Origin: Thermoplasmata archaeon
GTDB taxonomy: Archaea > Thermoplasmatota > Thermoplasmata > UBA184
Assembly (NCBI GenBank): GCA_030039915.1
Contig: JASHUP010000247.1
Span: forward strand, 1-13,447
Direction: 5' to 3'
DNA: 13,447 bases
Positions 1 to 6,850 of this stretch are shown here, in pieces (the first letter of the stretch is position 1; every line of letters begins with the position of its first letter). Under the pieces are notes generated by a model. That model was not told where the DNA came from. It was given only the letters and a program-made list of their open reading frames with translations, and made no database searches. Made by a program: the position numbers and the translations under genes.

Positions 1-717
1 AAGTCCGACTTCTTCCCGGTGCCGTCGGTCGCGCCGATCTCGGAGCTCGTCTCGATCATCCACGGCGAGGAGAAGATGACCCTGACGACCCACCCGGGCT
101 GCGGCTGCGCCACCTTCGCGTTCGTCTCGAAGGACGGCCAGAAGATCACCCCGCTCCCGCGGTTCATGGACGTCGACGGCTTCTTCGAGAACGTCGAGTC
201 GATGATCGAGAAGTACCGGGACGCCCGGTTCTCGCGGGTCCGCACGGCGGTCGCGGGCGCGCGCCTGCTCCACGATGTCTCGAAGTACTTCGACTTCTCG
301 AGGGCGCCGGAAGGTCTCAGCGAGAAGAACTGCGTGAAGGTCATCGCCGGGATCTTCACCGAAGGGAACAAGGAAGCCCTCGCGAAGTTCACGTGGCGCA
401 CGCTCTACATCGGGAACATGCACTTCCAGGACGCCTACGACTACGATATCCAGCGCCTGATGCGCTGCGATATCCACTACGCGGTCCCCGACGGACGGGT
501 CATCCCGTTCTGCTCGTACAACTCGGGCCCGATCTACCGGACGGAGGTCGAGAAGAAGTTCTCCATCCCGATCCCCGACTGGCAGGCGGCCAAGCAGTCG
601 AGCGGCCTCAAGCTCAAAACGCTCGAGACGATGGGCGTCAACGGCGAGGTCATCGTCGACCCCGAGTACTACAAGATCCGGGCGCTCAAGGGCGCCCCGG
701 GCATGTCGTCCGCGTAG
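1..717 (+). CDS. tes: Tes-like radical SAM enzyme (tetraether lipid synthase family), C-terminal part
   Basis: The reading frame is open from the first base, so the N-terminal half, which would hold the radical SAM CxxxCxxC motif, lies outside the window. The 238 visible residues resemble the C-terminal region of archaeal Tes proteins. They begin with a DFFPVP segment, then HPGCGCATFAF, then PLPRFMDVDGF, and later GNMHFQDAYDYD, MRCDIHYAVPDGR and IPFCSYNSGPIYR. Tes joins the phytanyl chains of two archaeal diether lipids through C-C bonds to make macrocyclic or tetraether (GDGT) membrane lipids, using several iron-sulfur centres. The cysteines in the HPGCGC and IPFCSYN segments are plausible metal ligands, but that is inference. 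The stop is TAG at 715-717, and the gene converges on the SWIM gene after a 62-base gap. It could be a Tes paralogue with another radical reaction, because the catalytic N-terminus is not visible. Confidence 0.75.
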   Translation, partial: KSDFFPVPSVAPISELVSIIHGEEKMTLTTHPGCGCATFAFVSKDGQKITPLPRFMDVDGFFENVESMIEKYRDARFSRVRTAVAGARLLHDVSKYFDFSRAPEGLSEKNCVKVIAGIFTEGNKEALAKFTWRTLYIGNMHFQDAYDYDIQRLMRCDIHYAVPDGRVIPFCSYNSGPIYRTEVEKKFSIPIPDWQAAKQSSGLKLKTLETMGVNGEVIVDPEYYKIRALKGAPGMSSA

Positions 718-779
718 GTCGAAGCGATCCCGCGCTGCGAACCCCTTCCCCTCCCTCTTTCTTCGATCGGCCGTCCGGC
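718..779. other. Convergent intergenic gap with pyrimidine-rich tract
   Basis: This short spacer separates the stops of the Tes-like gene and the SWIM gene. On the + strand it has a C/T-rich run with short T groups at about 743-763, which could act as a weak archaeal terminator for the Tes-like gene. No strong hairpin is visible. Confidence 0.3.
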
Positions 780-1229
780 TCAGGCCGAACGGTCGAAGAG
801 GGCCGCTCCGGCCTCTCGGAGGCGAAGACTTTCGGGCGTGCCCGCCCGGGTCGACCGTTCCGTGCGTCGGTCGATTTCTTTCCAGACCGCCGAGGGGCGA
901 GGTGCGCTCTTCGCGGGCGCCGGGGGCTTCGCGTCCGGGTGGTTCGTGAGCCACCGCTCGGCCGCCTCGATGTGCTTACAGCTGCCGAGCCCCCGACGGG
1001 CGAAGTCGGCGCACGTGCAGAGCGCGGTCGAGCGGTCGGGGAACGTCGGGAGCATGACCAGGTAGGCGGTCCGGTGGAGCGGGTTCCGCACTTCCACGAG
1101 GGGGAACGGTTCCTGATGGACCAACCGAAGGTCGAGCGGCTCCTCGAGCGACCGGGAGCGTCGTTCGCTCAGCTCCTCGGCGAGGTCGAGCGGGTCGGCG
1201 CTGCGAGGGGCCCTCGGCCGGCGGGTCAC
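780..1229 (-). CDS. SWIM zinc-finger domain protein, small
   Basis: This 149-residue protein has a SWIM-type zinc finger at about residues 50-95. The ligand pattern is C71-x-C73-x10-C84-x-H86, set in the sequence CTCADFARRGLGSCKHIE. The preceding stretch (NPLHRTAYLVMLPTFPDRST) forms the usual beta strands of the domain. SWIM domains bind zinc and contribute to nucleic-acid or protein contacts, but the partner here cannot be told. The flanks (residues 1-45 and 95-149) are charged, rich in Arg, Pro and Ala, and probably disordered. The start is GTG at 1229, with an in-frame TAG a few codons upstream, so it cannot begin much earlier. A weak TATA-like TAAGTA lies about 26 bases before it, which fits a leaderless transcript. 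The gene is monocistronic, divergent from the antiporter and convergent with the Tes-like gene. The family assignment is firm; the function is unknown. Confidence 0.8.
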   Translation of the reverse strand: MTRRPRAPRSADPLDLAEELSERRSRSLEEPLDLRLVHQEPFPLVEVRNPLHRTAYLVMLPTFPDRSTALCTCADFARRGLGSCKHIEAAERWLTNHPDAKPPAPAKSAPRPSAVWKEIDRRTERSTRAGTPESLRLREAGAALFDRSA

Positions 1230-1415
1230 ACGGGACTCAGTTCGCTACGCTACTTACGGGTTCGGAACCCCGATCGGCCGACTTATCGGACCAAAGGTTG
1301 TTATCGTCCGTTCGGGTGCGTCGGCGTGCGCTAGCCGGGCGCGCCCTCGCTCGACCACGACCATCCCGGGACCCGCGGGGTCGCCCGCCGGCGGCGCCGC
1401 AGGAACCGGAGAGCG
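1230..1415. other. Divergent intergenic region between SWIM gene and antiporter
   Basis: These 186 bases carry no convincing gene. They should hold both divergent promoters. Candidates are a TAAGTA-like box on the - strand near 1252-1259 for the SWIM gene, and a GTTGTTATCG TATA-like stretch at about 1294-1303 on the + strand for the antiporter, which would give a leader of roughly 85 bases. Confidence 0.35.
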
Positions 1416-2738
1416 ATGGACGCGACCACCGAGTTCATCGTGATCCTCTTCGCCCTGGTGGGGGCCTCGATCCTGGTCGGAGAGCTCCTCTCCCGGTTCG
1501 GGCTCGCCGCGCTCGTCGGTCAGATCCTGGTCGGCGTGGTGCTGGGGCCGAGCCTCCTCGGGCCGGTCCTCGGATTCACCACCAACTCCTCCGTCCTCAC
1601 CGAGTTCACGGGGATCCAGTTCCTCGCAACCTTCTTCATCCTCATGATGGCCGGTCTTTCGGTCACTCCGGCCCAGATCCGGGCGACCGGCCCGTCGGCG
1701 GCGGCCCTCGGGATCGCGATCTTCCTGATCCCGTTCGTTTCGGGCGCCGGCGTGGTCCGCCTGCTGTACCCGTCGTACCCCACGTACGAGATCCTGTTCA
1801 TCTCGCTCTGCATCTCGATCACCGCGCTCCCCGTGCTCGGCATCATGCTGCGCGAGTTCGACCTCGCCGGCACGCGGTTCGGGACCTTCCTCCTCAACTG
1901 TTCGGTCATCAACGAGCTCGCGGCCGTCACGACGTTCGCGGTGCTCTTGCGCCTTCAGTCCGGCAGCGGGAGCTTCTGGATCGCCATCGCCACCGCGGTC
2001 GCGACGGTCGCCCTGTTCCTGACGACGATCCTCGCGGTCCACATGGGCCTCCAGAGCCTGCGCCAGCTCCATGTCTGGGAGCGGTGGGTCGATCGGTTTC
2101 GTTTGACCTGGCGCTCGCGCGAGGCCGGGTTCGGCATCCTGATGGTCACCGGCCTCGGCGCCGCCCTCTACTCTCAGTTCCTCGGGCTCACGTTCATCGT
2201 CGGCGCGTTCTACGCGGGGTTGCTCGTGACGCCCGAAAGTGCCGGCCGTACGGGCCACCGGGCGATCAGCCTCGTCTTCAACGCGCTCACCTGGGGATTC
2301 TTCATCCCGCTGTTTTTCGCCCTTGTCGGGTTCGGGATGGACTTCCGGACGCTCGGGCTCTCGGCGGTCCCGATCCTCGCCTTCGCGGCCCTGGCCGTCT
2401 TCGCCTTCTTCTCCAAGGTCTTCGTGGGAACGGGGTTCGCCCGGACGTTAGGGTGGTCCGCCGACGAGTCCCTCTGCGCCGGAATGCTCGTCTCGAGCCG
2501 CGGCGCCGTGGAGCTCGCCATGGCGGTCATTCTGCTCGAGGAGGGGATCTTCGGGGTCCAGGTCTACACCGTCGTCGCGGGAGTCGGGCTTCTCACGACC
2601 CTCTTCTCGCCGATCGGGGCGAAGCCGTTCGTCCGTTCGATCACGGCGGCGCGTCGGGCGGCAGCGGAGCACGCGATCTCGGCGACCCTTCCGCCTCCGC
2701 GGCTGGCGGCCGAGGGCGAAGAGCGCCTCCGTGCGTAG
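1416..2738 (+). CDS. Cation/proton antiporter of the CPA (Kef/NhaP-like) family
   Basis: This 440-residue polytopic membrane protein has about 12 hydrophobic segments and a short hydrophilic tail from about residue 405. Such proteins exchange Na+ or K+ for H+ across the cytoplasmic membrane for pH and ion homeostasis. Family landmarks are GQILVGVVLGPSLLGPVLG (residues 35-53), the SITALPVLGIMLREFDL helix (about 134-150) and the SSRGAVELAMAVILLEEGIF helix near the C-terminus. At the ion-binding pair, where CPA2 members usually have Asp-Asp and CPA1 members Asn-Asp, this protein reads Asn166-Glu167 (SVINELAAV). No TrkA-N or TrkA-C regulatory domain follows, so it is a bare transporter core. ATG 1416 is preceded by a GGAGA Shine-Dalgarno-like stretch, consistent with a leadered mRNA. 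Ion specificity cannot be read from the sequence. Confidence 0.88.
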   Translation: MDATTEFIVILFALVGASILVGELLSRFGLAALVGQILVGVVLGPSLLGPVLGFTTNSSVLTEFTGIQFLATFFILMMAGLSVTPAQIRATGPSAAALGIAIFLIPFVSGAGVVRLLYPSYPTYEILFISLCISITALPVLGIMLREFDLAGTRFGTFLLNCSVINELAAVTTFAVLLRLQSGSGSFWIAIATAVATVALFLTTILAVHMGLQSLRQLHVWERWVDRFRLTWRSREAGFGILMVTGLGAALYSQFLGLTFIVGAFYAGLLVTPESAGRTGHRAISLVFNALTWGFFIPLFFALVGFGMDFRTLGLSAVPILAFAALAVFAFFSKVFVGTGFARTLGWSADESLCAGMLVSSRGAVELAMAVILLEEGIFGVQVYTVVAGVGLLTTLFSPIGAKPFVRSITAARRAAAEHAISATLPPPRLAAEGEERLRA

Positions 2739-2768
2739 GTCGCGGAACTCCGGAGCGACCATCACCAC

Positions 2769-2777
2769 GGTTATCTT
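2769..2777 (+). promoter_or_regulatory. TATA-like box for the 2799 gene
   Basis: GGTTATCTT is centred about 26 bases before ATG 2799, which is the archaeal TATA-to-start-site distance. The transcript would begin at or next to the start codon (leaderless). Confidence 0.55.
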
Positions 2778-2798
2778 TCCCTTCCCGCCTCGCGGGGC

Positions 2799-3029
2799 AT
2801 GACCGCGCCCGCTCCGCTGACGGCGCCGGGCGCGCCGCGACGCCCCCGACTCTCGAAGGCGGCCAAGATCGGGCTGGGGCTCCTCTTCACGCTCGTGGGG
2901 CTCTTCCTGCTCGTCCTCCTGTTCCCGACGAACCCGGGCAGCTTCTCGACGATCCTCCCCGTGGCCGCCGCCGGGGTCGCCGCCCTCTGGGTCGGCGGGA
3001 TCCTGATGGGGATCGGCAGTCGCTCCTGA
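2799..3029 (+). CDS. Small two-helix membrane protein, unrecognised
   Basis: This 76-residue protein has a short basic, Pro/Ala-rich N-terminus (about residues 1-25) followed by two hydrophobic helices. The first is KIGLGLLFTLVGLFLLVLLF, about residues 23-42. The second is about 50-72 (ILPVAAAGVAALWVGGILMG). A short NPGSF-type loop joins them, predicting an alpha-hairpin in the cytoplasmic membrane. I do not recognise a family. The start is supported by the TATA-like box 26 bases upstream. The HAD phosphatase gene begins 10 bases after its stop, so the two are probably co-transcribed. Both the hydrophobic pattern and the promoter argue that this is a real gene and not a shadow frame. Confidence 0.7.
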   Translation: MTAPAPLTAPGAPRRPRLSKAAKIGLGLLFTLVGLFLLVLLFPTNPGSFSTILPVAAAGVAALWVGGILMGIGSRS

Positions 3030-3039
3030 GCGGGAGCCC

Positions 3040-3693
3040 ATGGCTCGGTCGTTCCCCTGGCGGCTCGTCACCGTCGACATCGACGGCACGCTCACGCGGA
3101 CGCACGGCTGGCGGGAGCTCGCGGTCGCGTTCGGCCGTCTCGAGGCCTACGAATCGACGAACCGTCGCTTCTTCGCGAAGGAGGTCGGGGAGGATGAGCA
3201 TCTCGCCGAGCTCCTCGAGGTCGCCACCGGCCATACGGTCGCCGAGGTAGAGTCCGTCCTCGAACGGACGCCGAAGCTCCACGGAATTTCAGAGGGTATC
3301 TCTCAGCTGAAGGAGAAAGGCGCGCGGGTCGCGCTCCTCACCCACAACCCCGTGTACGTAGCCGATTGGTACCGCCGGACGTTCGGGTTCGATGACGCCG
3401 ACGCGGTGACGGCACAGGCCATCGAATCCGGTCGGATCGGTCCTCCGGTGGGCGTTCGAGCGGACAAGGTCGGGGGGATGCGCGCGCTCCTCACGCGCCA
3501 CGCGATCGCCCCCCGCGAGGCGGTCCACGTGGGCGACGGCTGGTCGGATGCTCTGGTGTTCCGGGTCGTCGGCGGAGGGGTAGCACTCAACTCCGAGCTT
3601 CCCGACGTGAACCGGGCGGCGGACCTCGCCCTAACGACCCGGGATTTCCGGGAGGTTGCCACCGCCCTTTCCCGGCTCTCCCCGCGCCCGTGA
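3040..3693 (+). CDS. HAD-superfamily phosphatase, phosphoserine-phosphatase-like (subclass IB)
   Basis: This 217-residue soluble hydrolase has all four HAD motifs. Motif I is VDIDGTLT, with Asp13 as the likely nucleophile and Asp15 as the general acid/base. Motif II is ALLTHNP, with Thr101. Motif III is Lys143 in ADKVGGM. Motif IV is HVGDGWSDALVF, with Asp166 and Asp170 binding Mg2+. The helical cap between residues about 20 and 85 fits subclass I enzymes such as SerB. SerB itself normally has an SGGF-type motif II, which is absent here, so the substrate may be another small phosphomonoester. The start ATG 3040 lies 10 bases after the stop of the membrane-protein gene and is preceded by GGGAG, a weak Shine-Dalgarno. 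That is expected for a second cistron in a genome where first cistrons look leaderless. Family confident, substrate open. Confidence 0.85.
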   Translation: MARSFPWRLVTVDIDGTLTRTHGWRELAVAFGRLEAYESTNRRFFAKEVGEDEHLAELLEVATGHTVAEVESVLERTPKLHGISEGISQLKEKGARVALLTHNPVYVADWYRRTFGFDDADAVTAQAIESGRIGPPVGVRADKVGGMRALLTRHAIAPREAVHVGDGWSDALVFRVVGGGVALNSELPDVNRAADLALTTRDFREVATALSRLSPRP

Positions 3694-3721
3694 ACGGCGG
3701 GGCGACGCGGTGCACAGAATT

Positions 3722-3728
3722 CTTATAG
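3722..3728 (+). promoter_or_regulatory. TATA-like box for the 3754 gene
   Basis: CTTATAG is centred about 29 bases before ATG 3754, in otherwise GC-rich sequence. It predicts a leaderless or nearly leaderless transcript and supports both the gene and its start. Confidence 0.6.
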
Positions 3729-3753
3729 CGACCGCTCCGTCGAGAGACTGCCG

Positions 3754-4332
3754 ATGGAGTATGTCATCGTCCGGGCGACCCACCCGACCTGGCTGACCTT
3801 GCAGCTTCCTGGTGAGGTCGCCGACCTGATCTGTTTCCGGCCGAAAGAAGGGCCGGGCCGGGACGCGAGCCGGACCATTTCCTTCCTCGCCCGCGGCCCT
3901 GGCGTCGCCCGGGTGATCGCGTCGCATCCCGCCCGAGAGGCGCTCGCGATCGAGACCGTCCGAAACCGCCTGATCGCCTCGGCCCGACCGGGCGAACGGC
4001 ACCTCTTCACGCTGCCCGCCCCCGTCGTCCAGCACCTGGGCCTCCAGGTGTATTCGAGGGGCCCCAAACTGCGAGGGACGGACGACCGGATCCTCTGGTT
4101 CGTCCCCGCTCCCGAGTATTACGAATACCGGTCCGTCACCGAGTCCGGAAAGACCTGGAACGGCCCCTCGGGAGGCCCGTTCGCCCGGGTATACGTCGCC
4201 AAGTCCCTGTTCCCGTTTCCGAAGGAGTTCTCGGCGCTCGCGGAGGTCGAGTACCGAATCGAGGAGGAAGAGTGGCGTCCGGCGATCGAGGCGCTCCAGC
4301 GGGTCGGACGGGGTCGTCGCGTCGTCCTCTGA
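3754..4332 (+). CDS. Conserved-looking hypothetical protein, 192 residues
   Basis: I do not recognise this protein. It has no membrane segment or signal peptide and looks soluble. It contains a strand-rich first part (MEYVIVRATHPTWLTLQLPG). In the middle, GERHLFTLPAPVVQHLGLQV (about residues 85-104) is weakly reminiscent of AbrB-like swapped-hairpin beta sheets. An aromatic, proline-rich stretch follows (WFVPAPEYYEYR). The end is acidic, then basic (YRIEEEEWRPA to GRGRRVVL). The AbrB resemblance is only a hint. Its own TATA-like box 29 bases upstream and a full-length frame with sensible composition argue for a real, separately transcribed gene. It lies between the HAD gene and the DUF6015-like gene, all on the same strand. 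Confidence 0.7.
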   Translation: MEYVIVRATHPTWLTLQLPGEVADLICFRPKEGPGRDASRTISFLARGPGVARVIASHPAREALAIETVRNRLIASARPGERHLFTLPAPVVQHLGLQVYSRGPKLRGTDDRILWFVPAPEYYEYRSVTESGKTWNGPSGGPFARVYVAKSLFPFPKEFSALAEVEYRIEEEEWRPAIEALQRVGRGRRVVL

Positions 4333-4460
4333 CGGGGAAGGGGGGCCCGGAAGGCGCCCGGCGGGCTCTTTCGGGGGCGTATAGCTGGGGGTGCCTGACC
4401 GTGCGAAAGCTAGGGGTTTTCCATAGTTACATATACCGGCCCGAAGGATAGATTTCACCC
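4333..4460 (+). other. Intergenic region upstream of the DUF6015-like gene
   Basis: These 128 bases hold a G-rich run just after the preceding stop, a GTATAGCT TATA-like site near 4379-4386 with no obvious gene at the expected distance, and the stronger TATA element at 4429-4437. The second half is distinctly more AT-rich than the surroundings. No gene or RNA is apparent. Confidence 0.35.
4429..4437 (+). promoter_or_regulatory. TATA box for the 4461 gene
   Basis: ACATATACC is centred about 28 bases before ATG 4461, in an AT-richer stretch. It is the best TATA match on the + strand of the window and predicts a leaderless transcript. Confidence 0.65.
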
Positions 4461-5129
4461 ATGCGGGGCACAACCGGCGGGTCCTCCAAGGAGCCGGGTC
4501 CGAGGCGGTACACTCTTCGAAACCCGGTGCCACTCCGCACGGAGGAGGACGTGACCACGACCCGTGCTGGGATACCCACCGACGCCGCACTCTCCTATGC
4601 CGCCGGACCCGTCGATTTCGACTCCCTCGCGAAGGCGATTCGCCGGTCAGTCGGCCACGAGGGGATGCGGCCCGAGGACGCCCGCTCCATCGCCGCCCAC
4701 GTCCTGAACTTCTTCGGGTTCAACGAGCGGATCATCGACAACGTCCTCGAACCGGACGACCGGGATACGTTCTACATGCTCGAGGACACGGGGATCCTCG
4801 AGACGGAACGCGACGAAACGACCCTCTACGACGGCCGCGAGTGGAGGATCCATTACTGGATGTTCCGCAAGGAGCGCATCTTCGAGCTCGCCCGGGAGGA
4901 GACGGCCGCGATGGCCGCCGCGGGCGAGGAAGAGGTCGTCTACTCCTCGAACGCCCACCGCTCGGGAGCGTTCCCCCTGCCGCACGGCGAGCTCGGCACC
5001 GGCCTGGCCGCGCATGCCGTATATCATGAGCTGGGGGACGAGGTCTGGCTCGAACGCCGGCAGCATCCGGCCTCGGGCGCACCCGCTCCGCCGTCCCCGC
5101 GTCGACGGGCTTCCGCCTCCGACGAGTAA
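4461..5129 (+). CDS. DUF6015-like protein of unknown function
   Basis: This 222-residue soluble protein has a conserved-looking core at about residues 50-145. Segments include LAKAIRRSVGHEGM, DARSIAAHVLNFFGF, ERIIDNVLEPDDRDTFYMLE, ETTLYDGREWRIHYWMFRK and RIFELA. I recall this pattern from the DUF6015 family of Thermoplasmata, but that recall could not be checked. The many short helices and charged residues suggest a small regulatory or nucleic-acid-linked protein; no catalytic motif is evident. The first ~45 residues are basic and low-complexity. The last ~75 residues, beginning after AMAAAGEEEVVYSS, look like a lineage-specific tail ending in a Pro/Ala/Arg-rich run. ATG 4461 is chosen because a good TATA box lies 28 bases upstream. 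A later start is possible, since the N-terminal extension is not obviously conserved. Confidence 0.75.
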   Translation: MRGTTGGSSKEPGPRRYTLRNPVPLRTEEDVTTTRAGIPTDAALSYAAGPVDFDSLAKAIRRSVGHEGMRPEDARSIAAHVLNFFGFNERIIDNVLEPDDRDTFYMLEDTGILETERDETTLYDGREWRIHYWMFRKERIFELAREETAAMAAAGEEEVVYSSNAHRSGAFPLPHGELGTGLAAHAVYHELGDEVWLERRQHPASGAPAPPSPRRRASASDE

Positions 5130-5150
5130 GCGGACCGCCGCGCCGGGCAA

Positions 5151-5160
5151 TACCGTTAAC
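5151..5160 (+). promoter_or_regulatory. TATA-like box for trmY
   Basis: TACCGTTAAC, with AT-rich TTAA, is centred about 27 bases before ATG 5184. It predicts a leaderless trmY transcript even though the upstream gene ends only 54 bases away. Confidence 0.5.
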
Positions 5161-5183
5161 CTGCGCTCCGCGTCGCCCGGGCG

Positions 5184-5807
5184 ATGCGCCGTTTCCTGAT
5201 CCTCGCGCACCGAGTTCCGACGGACGGCAGGTTCACCCTCAACGACCTCGCGGGCGGCGCCGGTCGCATGGACGAGGTCGCCCGGGCGGTCTCGACCGCG
5301 TTCACGCTCTCGAACGACCTCCGTCGGGACACCGAGATGACGGTCCTCTTCACCGCTGACCCTCCACCGAGGGCCCGTCGGATCGACATCTCGGGCGCGC
5401 GGGTTCGCTACCTCAACCCGGACGAGCGCTCGACCGCCGCCCTCCTCAAGAACGCCCTCGTTCGCGCGGTCGAGTTTCCCCGACCGTTCGAGTCCTCCCC
5501 CGGGCTCACCGTCGCGGCGAGCGACCCGACCGCCGACCTGCGGACGTTTCTCGGCCACCCGAACCCCGTATGGCTCTCGGAGGACGGTCGCCCGATCGAA
5601 GAGTGGGCCTCTCCCGAGGGCCACATCGCGGCCGTCGTCTCCGACCCCTACGACCCGACACCCGAGGAGCGCGACCTGCTCGTGGCCGCGGGTATCCCGC
5701 GCGTGTCGGTGGGTCCGCGGTCGCTGCGGACGAGCCAGGTGATCGACCTCGTACACCACGAGCTCGACCTGCGGGAAGCGGCCCGGGCGCCGCGCCGCAG
5801 CGTCTAG
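5184..5807 (+). CDS. trmY: tRNA (pseudouridine(54)-N1)-methyltransferase TrmY
   Basis: This 207-residue SPOUT-class methyltransferase uses S-adenosylmethionine to methylate N1 of pseudouridine 54 in the T-loop of archaeal tRNAs, giving m1-psi. Family features are the N-terminal MRRFLILAHRVPTDGRFTLN, DLAGGAGRMDEVARAVSTAF, SNDLRRDTEMTVLFT, and GARVRYLNPDERSTAALLKN. The C-terminal part should form the trefoil knot; it contains HIAAVVSDPYDPTPEERDLL and a VSVGPRSLRTSQVIDLVHHE stretch, where the GP.SL segment fits the SAM-binding loop. The length is normal. ATG 5184 is supported by homology from the second residue and by a TATA-like box. Its stop TAG (5805-5807) interleaves with the stop of the convergent FtsZ-like gene. 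Confidence 0.92.
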   Translation: MRRFLILAHRVPTDGRFTLNDLAGGAGRMDEVARAVSTAFTLSNDLRRDTEMTVLFTADPPPRARRIDISGARVRYLNPDERSTAALLKNALVRAVEFPRPFESSPGLTVAASDPTADLRTFLGHPNPVWLSEDGRPIEEWASPEGHIAAVVSDPYDPTPEERDLLVAAGIPRVSVGPRSLRTSQVIDLVHHELDLREAARAPRRSV

Positions 5808-6835
5808 TGGACGAAGATCGGGCGGGTGACCTCGGCGGAGGTCTCGAGCGCGTCGTGGACGCTGCGGGTCTTGAGCCCACCCAGGACGGCCGTGAGGTGG
5901 ACGACCTCCCGCGGCTCGGGGTGGACCCGGGTCCCGAAGACGAGCCTGTCGGGGTAGTGGAGCCGCTCGCTCATCGTGCGGAGGACGCGGTCGAGGGTCC
6001 CGAGCGTGAAATTCGACCCTCCGTCGAGGTGGAGGAGGGCGGACGGCCGCTCCGAGAGGTGGAAGTCGAGGAGCGAATCCGCGAGCGCCTGCTGGACCAG
6101 CCGCTCGGGTTCCTCGATGTGATACTCGCCGACGAGCAGCGTCGAGAGGCCCGCGTCGCGCAGGTGGTTCTTCAGGCTCGCCAGGTCGACGTTGAGCTGG
6201 GAGGGGTTCTCGACCATATCGACCAGGCTCGCGACCAGGGAGTGGATGTAGGCGTTGCGCACGTGAAAGACCCGGTGGATCGGCAACGAGTCGAACCGGC
6301 GGAGCTTCTCGTTCGCCAGCACGACCAGCAATCCCCCCATCTCCTCCAGCTCGGCAATCGTGGCCGCGACGTTCTCGCGCCGGGTCTGGTTGCTGTCCAG
6401 CTCCACCTGGAACGGTAGGAAGACGACCGGCACCGCGAGCGTATCGGTCGAGCGAAGCGCCCGCGAAAGGAACGGGAGGAGAGCGCTCCCGGTCCCGCCG
6501 CCGAGGCCGGCGAGCAGGAAGACGATCTCGAACGGTCGCAGCCGCCGGAGCAGCTCCTCTTTCCCGTCCTCGGCCGCACGGAGCACCCGAGCCCGATCGC
6601 CGCCGCTCCCGCGACCGCGGAGCTCACGGTGACCGAGGAGGATCCGTTCCTCGACCCCAGAGTGCAGAAGATGGGAGGCGTCCGTATTGACCGCGATCGC
6701 CCGAACCCCCGGGATGCCGAGCGCGATCAGATCCTGGACGGCCTCGCTGCCGGCGCCGCCGAGCCCGACGACGCCGACCGACGGTGTGAGGGCGAGGGCG
6801 CCCCAGTCGTTCGGTGAGGGCAGTGCGCTGGTCAT
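5804..6835 (-). CDS. FtsZ-like GTPase (tubulin/FtsZ superfamily), divergent
   Basis: This 343-residue cytoskeletal GTPase homologue has an N-terminal Rossmann-like nucleotide domain: VGVVGLGGAGSEAVQDL (about residues 20-36), AIAVNTDASHLL, GRGSGGDRARV, and the tubulin signature LAGLGGGTGSALLP with G112-G-G-T-G-S117. Canonical FtsZ normally reads GGGTGTG; GGGTGS is closer to the tubulin/CetZ form. The T7 catalytic loop reads Asn215-Val-Asp217-Leu-Ala-Ser220, so the first acidic residue is kept but the second (E. coli FtsZ Asp212) is Ser. The protein ends with ordinary sheet-forming sequence (TRPIFVH) and lacks the disordered linker and conserved C-terminal peptide that bind SepF or FtsA. It is the second gene of an operon: ATG 6835 lies 15 bases after the RHH stop and has a GAGGG Shine-Dalgarno-like site. 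It is probably not the main division FtsZ but a paralogue with a structural or regulatory role (inference). Confidence 0.88.
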   Translation of the reverse strand: MTSALPSPNDWGALALTPSVGVVGLGGAGSEAVQDLIALGIPGVRAIAVNTDASHLLHSGVEERILLGHRELRGRGSGGDRARVLRAAEDGKEELLRRLRPFEIVFLLAGLGGGTGSALLPFLSRALRSTDTLAVPVVFLPFQVELDSNQTRRENVAATIAELEEMGGLLVVLANEKLRRFDSLPIHRVFHVRNAYIHSLVASLVDMVENPSQLNVDLASLKNHLRDAGLSTLLVGEYHIEEPERLVQQALADSLLDFHLSERPSALLHLDGGSNFTLGTLDRVLRTMSERLHYPDRLVFGTRVHPEPREVVHLTAVLGGLKTRSVHDALETSAEVTRPIFVH

Positions 6836-6850
6836 CGGTCCCTCGTCCGC

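Noticed and set aside
1254..2258. Long - strand open frame rich in Arg, Glu, Asp and Gly
   Set aside because: It lies antisense to the antiporter, and its charged low-complexity composition is typical of a high-GC shadow frame.
1298..3250. 650-residue + strand open frame
   Set aside because: It is Arg/Pro-rich out-of-frame translation of the antiporter, the small membrane protein and part of the HAD gene.
4333..4400. Possible terminator hairpin in the G-rich run
   Set aside because: No stable stem with a sensible loop could be drawn by eye, and no T tract follows.
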